Part shown: positions 1 through 6,315 of the stretch, piece after piece
How the letters are laid out: each line of letters starts with the position of its first letter
How positions within the stretch are numbered: position 1 is the stretch's first letter
Source of the DNA: Bifidobacteriaceae bacterium
GTDB taxonomy: Bacteria; Actinomycetota; Actinomycetes; Actinomycetales; WQXJ01
Reading direction: 5' to 3'
Assembly: GCA_031278075.1 (NCBI GenBank)
Contig: JAITLE010000019.1
Location: 1 to 6,401, forward strand
Length of the DNA stretch: 6,401 nucleotides
Position numbers and translations under genes: made by a program
Notes under the pieces: model-generated
What the model was told of the DNA's origin: nothing
Databases searched by the model: none
What the model saw: the letters and a program-made list of their open reading frames with translations, nothing else

Positions 1-1255
1 TGCGGCCGAAGGAAGCGTTGTTCGTCTGGACGATCACGACCTCCGCGCCCGCGCGGACCGTCTCGGCGACTATTGCGTCATAGGCCACCTCGAAGCAGAT
101 GACATCGCCCAACGCGACCGTCCGTCCGAGCACAGCGGCTTCGAGGTCTAACACGCCCACATCGTCACCGGCCAGCATGTCTGTCGTGATGAGGTCCACC
201 TTCGAGGTGAACAGCCGGAAGAAGCTGCGCGCCGGCATGTATTCCGCGAACGGCGCCGGGTGTTGCTTCGCGTAGAGGTCGACCACACCCTGCCCCGCCA
301 CCCACAACAGGCCCTGGTTGTAGCGTTGGCCGTCGCCGGTGTACTCCATCGCTCCGACCAGGAGCGGGGCGCCGGCCAGCGTCGCGGCGTGGTCGATCGC
401 CGCCTTCGCCTGGGAATCGGCTCTCGGGTCGATGTCTGTCGAGTTCTCGGGCCACAGCACAACGTCGAGCGGCCCCACCGCCTGGCCGGACATCAGCACC
501 GCGGTCTGCTCGACGTGGTTCTCCAGCACTTGGCGTTGCTGCGCGAACAGCCCCTCCGCGGTCACGTCCACGTCGCCCTGGACGGCGCCCGCGGTGAGTG
601 TTCCCCGCTCAGCGGCCGCGTCGATCGGGAGCGTCAACGGGATGAGCACCACGCCGATGATCACGGCGCCCGCGATCCCAGCGCCCAGGGACGCGCCGTC
701 CGCCAGCGCCATCACCCCCGCGACGGCCAAAGTCGCGAGCAGCGCCACCGCTAGCCCCACCAACGGCACGCCGCCGATGAACGCCCAACGGCCCAGCGGC
801 CCTGTCGCCTGGGTGAAGCCGATCCGCCCCCATGGGAAACCCCCGAACGGCACGAATGAACGCAGGGTGTCCGCCGCGGTGAGCGCGAACGCGAACCCGA
901 CGGCGCCGAGCCAACGGTTCGGCCTGCGGCCGAACTCGACCAGTGGGCGGGCCAGCCCGTAGACGAATGGGCCCAACGCCACGCCGAGCGCCGAGACTAT
1001 CGCCAACGCGAGATAAGGCAGCGGCCCGGCGGCGTTATAGGCCCAGCCGAGCAGCGGGAGGAACTGGGCCAAGCCGAAGACGAGTCCCACTGCCAGGGAC
1101 CGCCAGGCGCCAGCCCGGAGCACCGCGAGGTATAGGCCGGCGACGGCCGCTGGCGCCAAGAACCACAGTCCGGCCGGCTTGAACGCCAGATATGAGACGA
1201 ATCCCGAGACCGCCGCCAGGCCAAACGTCATCCATCGCGCGATCTTGGGGGGCAC
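1..1255 (-). CDS. lnt: Apolipoprotein N-acyltransferase Lnt (3' end beyond window)
   Basis: Lnt transfers a fatty acyl chain from a phospholipid to the free amino group of the N-terminal cysteine of lipoproteins, the last step of lipoprotein maturation, at the outer face of the cytoplasmic membrane. The visible 418 codons begin with hydrophobic membrane segments spread over about residues 10-210, including the family motif GGFPWGRIGF (138-147). A nitrilase-type domain follows from about 220. The catalytic triad of the family is visible: Glu270 in WPEN, Lys330 in YAKQHPAPFAEY, and Cys387 in ICFEV. The last residues seen are TNNASFGR, typical of actinobacterial Lnt. I chose GTG at 1255 because an in-frame TAG lies just upstream and it gives a short basic leader (MPPKIARWM) before the first membrane helix; ATG at 1231 is the alternative. 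Roughly the last 100 residues lie off the left edge, so a fusion to a Ppm-type glycosyltransferase, as in Mycobacterium tuberculosis, cannot be excluded. Confidence 0.93.
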   Translation of the reverse strand, partial: MPPKIARWMTFGLAAVSGFVSYLAFKPAGLWFLAPAAVAGLYLAVLRAGAWRSLAVGLVFGLAQFLPLLGWAYNAAGPLPYLALAIVSALGVALGPFVYGLARPLVEFGRRPNRWLGAVGFAFALTAADTLRSFVPFGGFPWGRIGFTQATGPLGRWAFIGGVPLVGLAVALLATLAVAGVMALADGASLGAGIAGAVIIGVVLIPLTLPIDAAAERGTLTAGAVQGDVDVTAEGLFAQQRQVLENHVEQTAVLMSGQAVGPLDVVLWPENSTDIDPRADSQAKAAIDHAATLAGAPLLVGAMEYTGDGQRYNQGLLWVAGQGVVDLYAKQHPAPFAEYMPARSFFRLFTSKVDLITTDMLAGDDVGVLDLEAAVLGRTVALGDVICFEVAYDAIVAETVRAGAEVVIVQTNNASFGR

Positions 1256-1383
1256 ACGCCGATTCTAACCACGCCCGCAGGCGAAGTGCCGACGCAACGC
1301 CGACACCAGCCACGCCGAAGTCCGCGAGCGCGGCGCGCCGGGGCGAGCGCACAGCCGACGGCGCCACACGCCCGCCCGTCACC

Positions 1384-1396
1384 CGAGGGGCCCTCG
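1384..1396. repeat. 13-nt perfect palindrome beside the lnt leader hairpins
   Basis: Six-base arms CGAGGG and CCCTCG flank a single central G. Its right end overlaps the outer part of the 1393-1423 hairpin arm, so the two structures would compete in RNA. It could be part of the same folded leader, a small operator, or a chance product of high GC. Confidence 0.45.
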
Positions 1397-1423
1397 CCGG
1401 GCGCGTCGGAGCGCCCGTGCGAG
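1393..1423 (-). promoter_or_regulatory. Hairpin I: 12-bp stem, 6-nt loop, in the lnt leader or helY 3' region
   Basis: On the + strand the left arm CTCGCCGGGCGC (1393-1404) pairs with 1411-1423, with T1418 as a single bulge, and the loop is GTCGGA (1405-1410). All 12 pairs are Watson-Crick and 11 of them are G-C. No T-run follows on either strand, so it is not a classical intrinsic terminator, although actinobacterial terminators often lack one. Its right arm is the same sequence that forms the left arm of the longer hairpin at 1408-1469, so only one can form at a time. Strand is given as minus because the flanking genes are transcribed that way. Confidence 0.6.
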
Positions 1424-1469
1424 CTTCGGACCAGGACCTGCCTGTTTTCTAATGCTCGCCGGGCGCTCC
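1408..1469 (-). promoter_or_regulatory. Hairpin II: 16-bp stem alternative to hairpin I
   Basis: Positions 1408-1417 pair with 1460-1469 (10 bp), and 1419-1424 pair with 1454-1459 (6 bp); T1418 is bulged. The 29-nt loop (1425-1453) is the least GC-rich stretch of the gap and contains the small palindrome CAGGACCTG at 1432-1440. In a minus-strand transcript the arm 1469-1454 is made first and pairs with 1424-1408; only afterwards does 1404-1393 appear and compete for the shared arm. That order is the one seen in attenuators (antiterminator before terminator), but the function is an inference from geometry only. Confidence 0.6.
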
Positions 1470-1579
1470 AGAACTGGGTTGTCGCGGTGGCGGCCGCCGA
1501 ACGGGGCGCCGCCGCCCAGAACTCCCTCGGAGAAAAGTACCTGGCGCGCGCCCGCTTAGCCAAACCGGCCGTGTCGCAT

Positions 1580-1600
1580 TCCGGCGTGTCTCAAGCCGGA
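1580..1600 (-). terminator. Possible weak terminator hairpin after helY
   Basis: Arms TCCGGC (1580-1585) and GCCGGA (1595-1600) give a 6-bp stem with a 9-nt loop, beginning 18 nt past the helY stop codon in the direction of transcription. There is no downstream T-run and the stem is short, so this is a placement-based suggestion. The larger hairpins at 1393-1469 are a rival site for ending the operon transcript. Confidence 0.3.
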
Positions 1601-1617
1601 CTCTAGACTTCGCCGCG

Positions 1618-4413
1618 TCACCCCTGGTCAAAGGCCACAACCCCGCGGCGTAACCGGCCGATCGCTTGTTCCGCATTGTGATACAGATCGCTGTCGGGCG
1701 CGACCGACCGGATGTGGTCCAGCACATCCACCACTCGGTTCGCCAGCCGCACGAAGTCGCCCGGGCTGAGCAGCTCGCCGCCTTCCAAGGTGCGCGCCAG
1801 CGTCTCGCCGGCCGCCCACCGCCCCATCGCCTGGGAAGCCGCCGCCTCCACACCCGGACTCGGTGGCACGTCGTGCAGCTCTTCCGCCCGCGTGATCCGC
1901 CGCCACGCGCGTTGTTGGGCCGCGATTGTTTGACGCACGATGCCGTGCGGCTCGTCCCCCTCCCCCCTCGCCTCCGTGCGTGGCTCGTAGACCAGCGCGG
2001 TGACCGCGGCCGCGAGCGACACCGGGTCCAAACCATCCCACACGCCGGTGCGCACGCATTCCGCGATCGTCAGGTCGCGTTCTGCGTAAATCCGCCGCAG
2101 GATGCGGCCGGCGGCTGTCACAGTCCCGTCGCTCAGGTAGCCGAGGGATGCGAGCACGCCACTGATCCTGTCGAATTGCCGCGCCAGAGATCCTGTCCGG
2201 CGGCGCATGATCCGCTCCAGGGAATCGCGCTGGGCGCGCGCCTTGGCGATCCGCCGCGCTTGACGGGCGTGCGCCTCGCGATCGGGACAACTGTGGACGG
2301 GATGCGAGCGCAACTGGGCGCGCAGCGCCGCGGCCTCGCGCCCCGCCGCCTGCGGCGCGACGCCCATGGGACCGCCGGACGCGGTGCTGGTCCGAGACCG
2401 GTCGGCATCGGGCGTCGCGCCGGAGGCGGATCCGCTGGTCTCGGGGCTGGGCGGCGGGCTGACTGCGCCGTCGGGAGCGGCCGCCGCGCGCATGCGGGCG
2501 ACGAGCGCCGCGCGCTGCTCAGGGGTCTTGGTCGGCTCGCCGCTCGCCAATTTGATGTGCGCCGCCAAGGAGATCCCCGGCCCCGCGTCGGCGATGACCT
2601 GGCGCCGGGCTTTGCCGCTCTCCGCGAGGACGATCGGGCGGCCCGCGCCGGTCTTGCCCGCGTGGAGCACCAGCATCAGGCCGCGGCGCGGCCCGCTGGG
2701 GGCCCGCAGGATGTCCCCGCGGCGTAGCTGGCTGACGATCGAGCGGGTCTCGTCGCGGCGGGCCTGGGCGCGGGACTGCCGAGCGGACTTCTCCAGCTCT
2801 GTCAGCCGGTCGCGGATCGCCTGATAGGACTCGATGTCACCCCGCTCGCAGACCATCGCGGCGGCATGGCTGACGATCACACGATCAAGCTCGCGGATTT
2901 GACCGGCGAGCCCCGCCACGGAACGGTCCGCCTGGAACTGCGCGAACGAGAGGTCCAACACCGCGCGGGCCCGCTCGGCGCCCAAACGGTCGGTCAAATT
3001 GACGGTCATGTTGTATGTCGGCCGGAACGCGCTGCGCAGCGGGTAGGTGCGCTTGGACGCGAGGGGCAAAACCTTCGCGGGCGCCACTCTCGGCCCCGCC
3101 ACCACCACGGCATGCCCTTCGACGTCGATCCCGCGCCGCCCGGCCCGGCCGGTGAGCTGCGTGTACTCCCCCGGGGTGATGTCCGAATGCTCGGCGCCGT
3201 CCCACTTGTCCAGCCGGTCCATCACAACGGTCCGCGCGGGCATGTTGATGCCGAGGGCGAGCGTCTCGGTCGCGAACACCACTTTGAGGAGCCCGGCCTG
3301 GAACAACTCCTCGACCGCCTCCTTGAACAGCGGCAGCATCCCCGCGTGGTGCGGGGCGAAGCCCGCCCTGGCGCCGTCCAGGAAAGACTGATAGCCGATC
3401 ACCCCCAGGTCGCCTGACGCGACTTGGGCCGCGCGGCGCTCCACCAGTTCGGCGATCTCAGCCGCCTCCGGCGGCGTGGTCAACACCAAACCACTCCTCA
3501 AGCACTCCGCGGCGGCCGCCTCGCAACCCGCCCGCGAGAAGACGAAGTACAGCGCCGGCAGGAGGCTTTCGGCTTCGAGCGCCCGGACCACAGCCTGCCT
3601 AGAAGCGGTTCTGGGTCTGGCGCCATCATCCCACCGGGGACGGCCGCGCCCGCCCCTAGGCCGGCTCGGCCGCCCGGACCGGGCGACGTCCAGCGCCAGC
3701 TCCGGATTCAATCTGGTCGACTGCTCCCCCGAGGCGAGCGGCGCGTACAGGTCCTTCAAGCCCTCCTGGGTCAACATGTGCTGCCACAACGGCACCGGCC
3801 GCACATCCGAGACCACCACACGGACGGCGCCGCGGACCAACGCCAGCCATTCGCCGAACTCCTCAGCGTTCGACACGGTGGCCGACAACGCGGCCACTTG
3901 CACGGAAGCTGGGAGCTGAATCAGCACCTCCTCCCACACCGGCCCACGGAAACGGTCGGCGAGGTAGTGGACCTCGTCCAACACGACCAGCCACAGGTCG
4001 CGGAGGGGCGCCACGTCTTGGTAGAGCATGTTCCGCAGCACCTCGGTGGTCATCACCACGATCGGCGCATCCGGACGGATCGACTGGTCCCCGGTCAACA
4101 ACCCGACAGACGGGAAGCCATAGCGTTCGCCGAGCTCCCGGAACTTCTGATTCGACAGCGCCTTGATCGGTGTTGTGAAGAACGCCCGGCGGCCGGCCTG
4201 ACGCGCCAGGTCTATCCCGAACAGCGCGACCGCGGTCTTCCCCGCGCCGGTGGGCGCGGCCACCAGGACGGACTCACCCGCCAGCAGACCCGCGCACGCC
4301 TCACGCTGGTATTCGTCGAGGACGAACCCGAGATCCGCCTCGAACCGGTTGATTGGCGCGGCGGCCTGGCGTGCTCGGAACGCGGCATAGGCCTCGGCCG
4401 GCCCACCGCTCAC
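1618..4413 (-). CDS. helY: HelY: Ski2-like DEVH-box superfamily 2 helicase
   Basis: A 931-residue ATP-dependent helicase of the Ski2/Mtr4 group, to which mycobacterial HelY belongs; the group acts on RNA or DNA in the cytoplasm, and its exact substrate in actinobacteria is not settled. Motifs in order: Walker A APTGAGKT (53-60), DEVH (146-149), SAT (177-179), HAGMLP (356-361), ATETLALGINMP (381-392) and QLTGRAGRRG (419-428). A HelY-type motif HPVHSCPDRE lies at 704-713, and a C-terminal DSHCT-like helical domain covers about 760-925. Two low-complexity linkers are present: Arg/Gly-rich at about 247-275, and Pro/Ser/Thr-rich at about 652-682. I chose GTG at 4413 because it overlaps the kinase stop as GTGA and yields a start (SGGPAEAYAAFRARQ) like that of relatives; an upstream ATG at 4458 would add 15 unconserved-looking residues. 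The stop is TGA at 1620-1618. Translation is probably coupled to the upstream kinase gene. Confidence 0.95.
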   Translation of the reverse strand: MSGGPAEAYAAFRARQAAAPINRFEADLGFVLDEYQREACAGLLAGESVLVAAPTGAGKTAVALFGIDLARQAGRRAFFTTPIKALSNQKFRELGERYGFPSVGLLTGDQSIRPDAPIVVMTTEVLRNMLYQDVAPLRDLWLVVLDEVHYLADRFRGPVWEEVLIQLPASVQVAALSATVSNAEEFGEWLALVRGAVRVVVSDVRPVPLWQHMLTQEGLKDLYAPLASGEQSTRLNPELALDVARSGRPSRPRGGRGRPRWDDGARPRTASRQAVVRALEAESLLPALYFVFSRAGCEAAAAECLRSGLVLTTPPEAAEIAELVERRAAQVASGDLGVIGYQSFLDGARAGFAPHHAGMLPLFKEAVEELFQAGLLKVVFATETLALGINMPARTVVMDRLDKWDGAEHSDITPGEYTQLTGRAGRRGIDVEGHAVVVAGPRVAPAKVLPLASKRTYPLRSAFRPTYNMTVNLTDRLGAERARAVLDLSFAQFQADRSVAGLAGQIRELDRVIVSHAAAMVCERGDIESYQAIRDRLTELEKSARQSRAQARRDETRSIVSQLRRGDILRAPSGPRRGLMLVLHAGKTGAGRPIVLAESGKARRQVIADAGPGISLAAHIKLASGEPTKTPEQRAALVARMRAAAAPDGAVSPPPSPETSGSASGATPDADRSRTSTASGGPMGVAPQAAGREAAALRAQLRSHPVHSCPDREAHARQARRIAKARAQRDSLERIMRRRTGSLARQFDRISGVLASLGYLSDGTVTAAGRILRRIYAERDLTIAECVRTGVWDGLDPVSLAAAVTALVYEPRTEARGEGDEPHGIVRQTIAAQQRAWRRITRAEELHDVPPSPGVEAAASQAMGRWAAGETLARTLEGGELLSPGDFVRLANRVVDVLDHIRSVAPDSDLYHNAEQAIGRLRRGVVAFDQG

Positions 4414-5336
4414 GGACGAGCCGCCAGCACCCGCAGGGCGCCGCTGACGCAGGAGCACTCCAACGGCAGCGGACCCACGCGCTCACCGTCGGTGTGCGCG
4501 TCCGGGGGCTCTCCGCCCAGATCCGGACGCGGGATCAAGGTCACCTCCTTGCCCCGCAAGACCGTCACCGCGGGATGCCGGATGTGGGTGCCGCGGTAGA
4601 CCCTCGGGAACACCGAGAGCAGGGTCGCGGTCGAGACGGGACCGGCCAGCACCACGTCGAGCTGGCCGTCGTCGAGGGTGGCGTCTGGTGCGATGTGCAT
4701 GCCGCCGCCGATGTCCGACCCGTTCGCCACCGCCACCAACGCGCCAGCCGATTGCCAGGCGACCTCGCCGTCTATGTCGACCTGGAACCCGTACGGCCGG
4801 TACCGCCCGAGTTCCTGGAACAACGCCCGCACGTAGACCGAACCACCCCTCGGCCAACGTAGCTGGTTGGCCCGAGCGTTGACCGCCGCGTCGAACCCGG
4901 CGGACAAGACCCCGGCGTACCACTCAGACATGGAGTGTGTCCCGTCGGTGACGCGCACCGCGTCCACGATTCGCGGCCCCGCCTCCAGCGCGTCCTCGAT
5001 GGCTTGGATGGATGACTCCACATTGTGCCGCGGGATGCCCAGGATCCGGGCCACGTCGTTGCCCCGCCCCAGCGGGATGATCCCGAGCGGCAGGGTGGTG
5101 CCCGCCACGATGTTCACGCCAAGATGCGTCATGCCGTCACCGCCCGCCACGATGAGGGCGTCGACACCGTCGACCACCGCTTGCCTGGCCGATTGGTGCG
5201 CCGCGGCCAGGTCCGGCGCCGACAGGTCGACCACTTGGTGGCCACGCTCCACGAGCATCATCCCGACTCGCGCGCCCGCGCTCTCCGCCCGGCCCTTGGC
5301 GGCGGTGGGGTTCACGACCACACCCAAGACGGCCAT
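4410..5336 (-). CDS. Diacylglycerol/lipid kinase family protein (DagK/YegS/LCB5 type)
   Basis: A complete 308-residue soluble lipid kinase of the DAGK catalytic-domain family, which phosphorylates diacylglycerol or a related lipid with ATP at the inner membrane face. Visible family features are the N-terminal VVNPTAAKGRA (7-17), the nucleotide-binding GGDGM (65-69), PLGRGND (88-94), the ANGSDIGGGMHIAPDA stretch (204-219) followed by LDDGQLDVVL (221-230), and a C-terminal DGE (283-285). In the family the last two often read GGDGT and GTGND; Met69 and Arg91 here depart from that, though GGDGM also occurs in actinobacterial members. The ATG at 5336 follows the upstream stop by 1 nt and has an AAGGA ribosome site 8 nt before it. 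Its stop overlaps the helY GTG by 4 nt. The lipid substrate cannot be told from sequence, and undecaprenol, sphingoid or ceramide-like substrates remain possible. Confidence 0.92.
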   Translation of the reverse strand: MAVLGVVVNPTAAKGRAESAGARVGMMLVERGHQVVDLSAPDLAAAHQSARQAVVDGVDALIVAGGDGMTHLGVNIVAGTTLPLGIIPLGRGNDVARILGIPRHNVESSIQAIEDALEAGPRIVDAVRVTDGTHSMSEWYAGVLSAGFDAAVNARANQLRWPRGGSVYVRALFQELGRYRPYGFQVDIDGEVAWQSAGALVAVANGSDIGGGMHIAPDATLDDGQLDVVLAGPVSTATLLSVFPRVYRGTHIRHPAVTVLRGKEVTLIPRPDLGGEPPDAHTDGERVGPLPLECSCVSGALRVLAARP

Positions 5337-5337
5337 C

Positions 5338-5661
5338 TCATGCGTCCTTGCGCCCGGCCAAGACAGCCCACGAGTCGTAGACGGCCTGGTTGGCGGCTCG
5401 CCTCCGAGCGCGTCGCCGGGCGATGCGGTCGAGCCGCGACACCCGGCGCGCGTTCAAATCCGCTCGGTCCGCGAATATGGCGACCTCGGGGATCGGTTGA
5501 GGTCGCCAGTCGGCGGCTGTGACCGCTGCGCCCGCGAGCGCGTCAGCCGCCTCAGCCAACGCCGTCATCAGCTCCTTGACGCGTCGCCAAAGCCACCGCA
5601 GCGAGAAGAACGCGCCGGCGAGTCCCGCGGCGACAAGGCCGCACCACACCCAAAGCCACAC
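5338..5661 (-). CDS. Small single-pass membrane protein of unknown function
   Basis: A 107-residue protein without a recognised domain. Residues 2-24 form one Trp-rich hydrophobic membrane segment. It is followed by RRVK, suggesting the C-terminal part faces the cytoplasm, and by an Ala/Leu/Glu amphipathic helix at about 29-48. A Pro-containing link (PQPIPEVAIF) leads to a strongly basic helix with RRRARRR near residues 82-91. Small membrane proteins of this layout occur next to the lipid kinase gene in other actinobacteria, but no function is known to me. The GTG at 5661 is the first start in frame; the GTG at 5649, four codons later, is possible, and neither has a clear ribosome site. The stop lies 1 nt before the kinase ATG, so it is the first gene of the three-gene operon. 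It might help hold the kinase at the membrane; that is only a guess from position. Confidence 0.72.
   Translation of the reverse strand: MWLWVWCGLVAAGLAGAFFSLRWLWRRVKELMTALAEAADALAGAAVTAADWRPQPIPEVAIFADRADLNARRVSRLDRIARRRARRRAANQAVYDSWAVLAGRKDA
5345..5349 (-). promoter_or_regulatory. Ribosome binding site AAGGA for the lipid kinase
   Basis: On the minus strand AAGGA sits 8 nt before the ATG at 5336 and inside the last codons of the upstream small membrane protein gene. It fixes the kinase start and shows that the kinase has its own initiation signal even though the two genes are 1 nt apart. Confidence 0.7.
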
Positions 5662-5840
5662 GTCCCAACAGCTTACCCACCAAGGCCACCCCCCGACATT
5701 GCCATGAGTTGTCCATGCCGGCGCCGCGACTCGGCGCGTCGCCGCTCAAATCCGGGAACACGGGCAGGTGCGGCCCCAACGTCTCCGCTGGTCAATGGCG
5801 GGACGGTCGCCCAAATCGGCAGGCGCCCGGGCTGAGTTGG
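5662..5840. other. Upstream region of the operon, no gene
   Basis: This 179-bp stretch between the operon start and the repeat array should contain the promoter for the three minus-strand genes. A TTGACC lies on the minus strand near 5800, but no acceptable -10 sits at the right spacing, so no promoter is called. Open frames here are Arg/Pro-rich and run on into the repeats, which argues against coding. Confidence 0.55.
5721..5737. repeat. GC hairpin upstream of the operon
   Basis: Arms GCGCCG (5721-5726) and CGGCGC (5732-5737) give a perfect 6-bp stem with the 5-nt loop CGACT. It lies 60 nt before the GTG at 5661. It could be part of a 5' untranslated leader on the minus strand or the end of a transcript coming from the repeat array on the plus strand; it could also be chance at this GC level. 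Confidence 0.35.
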
Positions 5841-5999
5841 GGCCGGGGTCGCGTGGCGCGGAACTCTACACTTCTCGCTCCAGACGGGAGAAGTGTAGGA
5901 ATGGTCACACCCGCCCAGATCGGGGTTCAGGTGGCCAGAACCAGCGTAAGCCCCTGACCTGCGGAAACGTCCCCCGGGCAGGTTCACGGTGACGGCGCG
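5841..5999. repeat. Repeat unit 1
   Basis: 159 bp. Hairpin arms at 5866-5876 and 5888-5898 (11 perfect pairs) with an 11-nt loop; second palindrome at 5924-5942. Its first 25 bases differ from the other units by small insertions and substitutions, as expected for the outer edge of an array, while the hairpin and loop are identical to unit 2. Confidence 0.88.
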
Positions 6000-6157
6000 G
6001 GCCGGGGCGGGGGTCGCGGAACTCTACACTTCTCGCTCCAGACGGGAGAAGTGTAGGAATGGTGACGCCCGCCCGGATCGGGGTTCAGGTGGCCAGAGCC
6101 GTCACAAGCCCCTGGCCTGCGGAAACGTCCCCAGTACTGGTTGGCGGTCAAGACGCG
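6000..6157. repeat. Repeat unit 2
   Basis: 158 bp. Hairpin arms at 6024-6034 and 6046-6056, 11 perfect pairs. The second palindrome at 6082-6100 has GAGCC in place of GAACC, which keeps a G-U pair in RNA but is a mismatch in DNA. The linker carries CCAGTACTGG, itself a 10-nt palindrome at 6131-6140, not shared by the other units. Confidence 0.88.
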
Positions 6158-6315
6158 GGCCGGGGTGTGGGTCGCGGAACTCTACACTTCTCGTCTCTGA
6201 CGGGAGAAGTGTAGGAATGGTGACACCCGCCCGGATGGGGGTTCAGGGGGCCAGAACCAGCGTGAGCCCCTGACCTGCGGAAACGGTTCCCGGGCGGGTT
6301 GGAGGTCAAGACGCG
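6158..6315. repeat. Repeat unit 3
   Basis: 158 bp. Hairpin arms at 6182-6192 and 6204-6214 are perfect, but the loop centre is changed and now contains GTC and GAC, which could add three more pairs inside the loop. The second palindrome at 6240-6258 is intact, with GGG in place of TGG at its centre. Confidence 0.88.

Larger units (their letters stand above)
1256..1617. other. 362-bp helY-lnt intergenic region, no supported gene
   Basis: No open frame here resembles a real protein. The candidates are Arg/Ala/Pro-rich on either strand, start with poor or TTG codons, and lack recognisable motifs. What the region does hold is secondary structure: two overlapping strong hairpins (1393-1423 and 1408-1469), a 13-nt palindrome at 1384-1396, a GC-rich 6-bp inverted repeat with arms 1489-1494 and 1508-1513, and a 6-bp hairpin at 1580-1600 just after the helY stop. 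No convincing -35/-10 pair for lnt was found. It is likely both the 3' end of the helY operon and the leader of lnt. Confidence 0.7.

Noticed and set aside
1228..1563. Minus-strand 111-residue open frame upstream of lnt
   Set aside because: Starts with TTG without a ribosome site, is Arg/Ala-rich with no motif, overlaps the lnt start in another frame and spans both strong hairpins.
1666..2727. Long plus-strand open frame (353 codons) opposite the 3' half of helY
   Set aside because: Same reason: stop-poor antisense frame in GC-rich DNA, no recognisable domain.
4411..4458. Upstream ATG at 4458 as the start of helY
   Set aside because: It would overlap the kinase gene by 49 nt and add RQRRPAGAGGSS, which looks like a shadow of the kinase C-terminus; the GTG at 4413 fits the GTGA coupling and family N-termini better.
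3424..4599. Long plus-strand open frame (391 codons) opposite helY and the kinase
   Set aside because: Antisense shadow of two well-supported genes; its Arg/Gln/His/Pro-rich product is typical of an opposite frame in high-GC coding DNA.
5790..5810. TTGACC on the minus strand as a -35 box for the operon
   Set aside because: The hexamer 17 bp downstream is GC-rich and does not resemble a -10 box.
5867..5872. TACACT in the repeat stem as a -10 promoter element, on either strand
   Set aside because: It occurs in both arms because of the dyad, but no -35-like hexamer lies 16-19 bp upstream on either strand in any unit.
5709..6273. Plus-strand open frames through the repeat array, giving peptides such as ELYTSRSRREKCRNG in successive copies
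   Set aside because: The same DNA is read in different frames in different units because the period is not a multiple of three; composition is Arg/Gly/Pro-rich and no ribosome site precedes them. They are shadows of the repeat and could be mis-annotated as proteins.
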